Positions 50,871 to 53,582 of a DNA stretch of 53,582 nucleotides are shown here, one piece after another. The DNA is from a virus: positions 1 to 53,582 of the IMG/VR virus record IMGVR_UViG_3300036770_002010, one strand, 5' to 3'. The translations under genes and the position numbers were made by a program. Under the pieces are notes generated by a model. It was not told the DNA's origin. It worked only from the letters and a program-made list of their open reading frames with translations, and searched no databases. The first letter of the stretch is position 1. Each line of letters opens with the position of its first letter.

Positions 50871-51836
50871 ATGAAACTCAATGGTATTGTAGCATCTGAA
50901 AGTTACGATGTTTACAGCAAAATAGACCAAATGAAAGTATGGCAGTCACTATTAGGTACAACTGTTACACTTAATACAAGAATGGTTAATACACTAAGAC
51001 ATGATACTACACCTGGTTGTTGGTTATATGAGTATGATAATGTTATATTATTAGCTGATTTTGCTGATGCTAGATTTCATGGTATAACATGTGTAACTGC
51101 TGTAATGATTAAATATCATTGCGATTATACTAGAGCATTAGAAATAATCAAACAAGATTTTAGTTATACAAACCAAAAGTTTAAACTATCTAATAAGATA
51201 ACTAAAGACTTTACGTTTCAACTATCATTTACCAAAGGTTCATGGAATCAACATCATAAAGATTATTGGTCTAAGTATGGCATATCTAAATCACAACTAG
51301 AGTTAGAAAACTGTTACGCTGTAAGTTCTTATTCGTTTAATACACATTCATGTCCAGATTTCTTACAGAAAGTAAAAGTTTATGATGAAACTACAGCTAT
51401 TGTTGTAGATAATAAGATTAAGATATACAAACCTAATAGTCAGTTTAAATTCCTAAGCAACTTTACCGAGAATACTATCGGTGGTACAAACAAGATTACA
51501 GATACTGTTATCATTACTAAATCAGCTAAAGATTATATGGTACTCGATAACTTAGGTTATAGTGGTAGATTCATACATTCAGAGACTTCTAATCCTGATT
51601 TATTACCATTCATGAAATACAATAAAGTCTATGTGTTGATGGATAATGATACTACAGGTCTTAATGCTTGTAAAAGATTATCTTCTAACAATCACTTTAT
51701 AGGTATATCTATTCCTGAAGGATATCCAAAAGATATATCTGATTTCTATAAAACGTATGGTCACACAGAAACAAGACACCTCATACGTCAACTCATACCC
51801 AAAAGTAGTTCACAATTCTTACTATCCACTATTTGA
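50871..51836 (+). CDS. DnaG-like primase with Toprim domain
   Basis: The 321-residue primase has an N-terminal region with FHGITCVTAVM and TRALEIIKQDF that resembles the CHC2-primase fold with the zinc cysteines absent. The Toprim domain follows: TVIITKSAKDYMVLDNLG (the Glu of Toprim is replaced by Lys-Ser, as in many phage primases) and KVYVLMDNDTTGLNACKRL, with the conserved DND metal site. It makes RNA primers for the DNA polymerase. The start follows a strong terminator by 14 bases, and its end overlaps the UDG-like gene by 80. Confidence 0.8.
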   Translation: MKLNGIVASESYDVYSKIDQMKVWQSLLGTTVTLNTRMVNTLRHDTTPGCWLYEYDNVILLADFADARFHGITCVTAVMIKYHCDYTRALEIIKQDFSYTNQKFKLSNKITKDFTFQLSFTKGSWNQHHKDYWSKYGISKSQLELENCYAVSSYSFNTHSCPDFLQKVKVYDETTAIVVDNKIKIYKPNSQFKFLSNFTENTIGGTNKITDTVIITKSAKDYMVLDNLGYSGRFIHSETSNPDLLPFMKYNKVYVLMDNDTTGLNACKRLSSNNHFIGISIPEGYPKDISDFYKTYGHTETRHLIRQLIPKSSSQFLLSTI

Positions 51837-52410
51837 TAAAGTAGATTTAAAACCTATAAAGAATAGTGTAAATAGAACAATGTATTATCCTGATGCAAAG
51901 GATATATTTAGAGCATTAAACCACTCCATCTATGATGTTAGAGTGGTTTTTATGTTTCTATCTCCATATCAGAATAATTATGCTAATGGATTAGCTACTT
52001 CAAGTATGATTATGACACCAACTCTTTCTGTCATAGAACAGAGTTTACAAGAATATCTTGATGATTACTCATTTAGTCTAAAGAAAGACTTACTACATTG
52101 GGAAGCACAAGGTATATTACTACTAAATACAGCATTAACAGTTCCAAAAAATGGTTCTCCAGTAGCACATGTTAAACTATGGAAACCATTTACTACAGCA
52201 TTAGTAAAATACTTAGATGATACTGTAAGACCATTATTTGTATTCTTTGGTAATGAAGCTCAAAGTTTCTATCCATTAGTACACAATGGTTTATGTACTA
52301 TTCATCCAGTTGCTAAGAAGTATAATCCTGATTTAGAAATCAATACTTCAATATGGAAAGCTGTTGATGCTCATTGTTTACATCAAAATAATGAGAAGAT
52401 ACAATGGTAA
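51757..52410 (+). CDS. Uracil-DNA glycosylase-fold protein with altered active site
   Basis: The 217-residue protein aligns with family 1 UDG. YYPDAKDIFRALN and DVRVVF match the strand before motif A, ILLLNTALTV and LWKPFT match the middle region, and LFVFFGNEA and TIHPVAKKY match the later motifs. Motif A, normally GQDPYH, is FLSPYQ here: Ser69 replaces the catalytic Asp and Gln72 the His. HPSPLS is changed to HPVA. The fold is kept but the chemistry probably is not. Start at 51757 (MVTQKQ) retains the N-terminal UDG part, at the cost of an 80-base overlap with the primase. Confidence 0.75.
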   Translation: MVTQKQDTSYVNSYPKVVHNSYYPLFDKVDLKPIKNSVNRTMYYPDAKDIFRALNHSIYDVRVVFMFLSPYQNNYANGLATSSMIMTPTLSVIEQSLQEYLDDYSFSLKKDLLHWEAQGILLLNTALTVPKNGSPVAHVKLWKPFTTALVKYLDDTVRPLFVFFGNEAQSFYPLVHNGLCTIHPVAKKYNPDLEINTSIWKAVDAHCLHQNNEKIQW

Positions 52411-52598
52411 CTTTTAAAGAATCATTTTCTTATGGCTGCATGAGATATAACAACAAAATGATAGTTAATAATACGTTAGGAACTGTATGTAAACTTATGT
52501 TTGAAGAAACTAATACTTACATACATACAGATGCAAGTGTATTATATATACTATCAACAACAACAAATCCTTTTTTATTTACTTTTAAAACAATTTAA
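52404..52598 (+). CDS. Hypothetical small protein (64 residues)
   Basis: Overlaps the UDG-like gene by 7 bases. Begins MVTFKESFSYGCMRYNNKM and ends in a hydrophobic LFTFKTI. Strand-rich and compact, with two cysteines. No family recognised. Confidence 0.55.
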   Translation: MVTFKESFSYGCMRYNNKMIVNNTLGTVCKLMFEETNTYIHTDASVLYILSTTTNPFLFTFKTI

Positions 52599-52603
52599 CA
52601 CAG

Positions 52604-53173
52604 ATGAAAATCTTAATCACTTCCACATTGTCTAACAATGTAACTATTCACGAATTTAATGGTAAGAAAATTGCTGACTTACGTGAATATCTTAAAGAGA
52701 ATAATCTCTTTGAAGATGGTATGGCTATTAATGGTAATACTGATTTGAGTGACCCTAACAATGATATACCTGATAACTTGAAGGTTGTTACTGTAACTCC
52801 AGCTAAATCTAGTGCTGCTACTATTGATTTTACTACAATGAGCTACAATGATTTGAAGAAAATGGCTAAGGAATACAGGGTTGCAGCTGTAGAGAATGAT
52901 GATGAAACATTACTAGAGATTATTCATAGCAAGTACATGAGTGTACCAAAGAATGATTTAATCGTAATGCTTACTAGAGCTTATGAATACTTAAATCCTG
53001 CTACTGCTACAGCATTGGTATCTGATGACCAAGTGTCTAAACTAAGTGAAGTTATCAATCAGTTGGAAGATAGAGTGTTCGAGATAGAATACAGTTTACA
53101 GTTATTGACTGATGTGAATAAGTTAAGATTCTTAAACAGATTGAAGAAAGACTATCCACATTTGGTGAAGTAA
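52604..53173 (+). CDS. Hypothetical protein (189 residues) in the replication region
   Basis: The N-terminus is strand-like and resembles a ubiquitin-like opening (MKILITSTLSNNVTIHEF). The middle has MSYNDLKKMAKEYRV, similar to a SAP or Rho-N-type helix pair. The C-terminus is a coiled coil (SEVINQLEDRVFEIEYSL). Possibly a replication or transcription partner. It is followed by a terminator. Function not identified. Confidence 0.65.
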   Translation: MKILITSTLSNNVTIHEFNGKKIADLREYLKENNLFEDGMAINGNTDLSDPNNDIPDNLKVVTVTPAKSSAATIDFTTMSYNDLKKMAKEYRVAAVENDDETLLEIIHSKYMSVPKNDLIVMLTRAYEYLNPATATALVSDDQVSKLSEVINQLEDRVFEIEYSLQLLTDVNKLRFLNRLKKDYPHLVK

Positions 53174-53186
53174 TTATTTAATGATG

Positions 53187-53214
53187 GGGAGTAGTGTAAA
53201 AGCTACTCCCTTTT
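53187..53214 (+). terminator. Terminator before the last gene
   Basis: GGGAGTAG pairs perfectly with CTACTCCC around an 8-base loop, followed by TTTT. Confidence 0.85.
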
Positions 53215-53226
53215 AAACTATTAATT

Positions 53227-53582
53227 ATGATTACTAAAGATGAAGTAATATCTCATAAAGATTTTGCATTACTAGAAGAATACTTAGATTCTATGTATCC
53301 TGATAGATATGAATTTAAAGAGACTGAATTACTTATTTATTATCCTGAAGTAACTATTAAGAATCTTACAGGTGATACTTATACTATCTATGATGTTTTT
53401 ATTCATTATGGTTATAATGAGAAAATGTTTTCTTTTACTAAGTTACACTATACAGTATCAGATTATGTAAATCAATCAATGACTACATTTACACATTCAC
53501 ATTTAGCTAAAGATAGAATAGCGTTTAAAACAAATGGTTATTGTTATGGTAAACTTAATATATTTTATGACTTTAATGATAT
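53227..53582 (+). CDS. Hypothetical protein, 3' end cut by window edge
   Basis: Open frame of at least 118 residues from the ATG at 53227 (MITKDEVISHKDFALLEEYL) to the window end. It is aromatic- and acid-rich, with THSHLAKDRIAFKTNGY near residue 91 in which His-x-His could bind a metal. It follows a terminator by 12 bases, so it should have its own promoter. No family recognised. The full protein lies beyond the window. Confidence 0.65.
   Translation, partial: MITKDEVISHKDFALLEEYLDSMYPDRYEFKETELLIYYPEVTIKNLTGDTYTIYDVFIHYGYNEKMFSFTKLHYTVSDYVNQSMTTFTHSHLAKDRIAFKTNGYCYGKLNIFYDFND

Noticed and set aside
1-53582. CRISPR array, insertion sequence or integrase
   Set aside because: I found no regularly spaced direct repeats with unique spacers, no transposase or recombinase motifs and no terminal inverted repeats in the window.

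Overview
This window is most of the genome of a tailed double-stranded DNA phage (Caudoviricetes) that very probably infects a member of the Bacteroidota. The DNA is strongly AT-rich. Start codons are preceded by A/T-rich sequence rather than Shine-Dalgarno motifs, and several intergenic sites carry TATATTTG with a TTG 19-20 bases upstream, the Bacteroidota primary-sigma promoter form. Signal peptides end in A|Q, as is common in that phylum. The gene complement (family B DNA polymerase, DnaG-like primase, DnaB-like helicase, SF2 helicase, Sak4-like ATPase, uracil-DNA-glycosylase-fold protein, PD-(D/E)XK nuclease, HU-like protein) recalls crAss-like and other Bacteroidota phages, but I cannot assign a family from sequence alone. 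I see no integrase, repressor, ribosomal RNA or CRISPR array. Both ends cut through genes, so the window is a segment or an arbitrarily opened circular map.

Layout: the two halves are transcribed divergently from about 34.8-35.7 kb. Leftwards (minus strand, 35.2 kb down to 1) run the virion and lysis genes. A promoter at 35.2 kb is followed by a roughly 440-base, highly structured leader. Next come three proteins sharing terminal tags, small proteins (one HU-like, one possibly GroES-like), an amidase, the large terminase, portal, scaffold, major capsid protein, connector and tail candidates, a 2185-residue fibre, a second fibre with an S74 chaperone tail, two secreted paralogues, a holin, an Ig-like surface protein and a PD-(D/E)XK nuclease. 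Many of these genes overlap by a few bases.

Rightwards (plus strand) the window starts with six one-gene cassettes (35.6-37.9 kb). Each has the same upstream element and its own hairpin terminator, and most terminators have a GNRA tetraloop. From 37.9 to 42.7 kb small genes alternate with structured RNA: three copies of a leader RNA with compensating closing stems, other hairpin-rich stretches, and three tRNA-like elements that keep acceptor and T arms but lack a normal anticodon domain. This stretch also holds a possible Csx20-like ring nuclease, a membrane-anchored glucosaminidase and a RadC-like protein. From 42.8 kb onward lies the replication and recombination block.

The strongest candidates for undescribed biology are the three-copy structured RNA, the defective tRNA-like elements, the long leader of the late operon, the possible anti-type-III-CRISPR protein, the export signals on fibre-type proteins and the shared terminal tags on three putative virion proteins.
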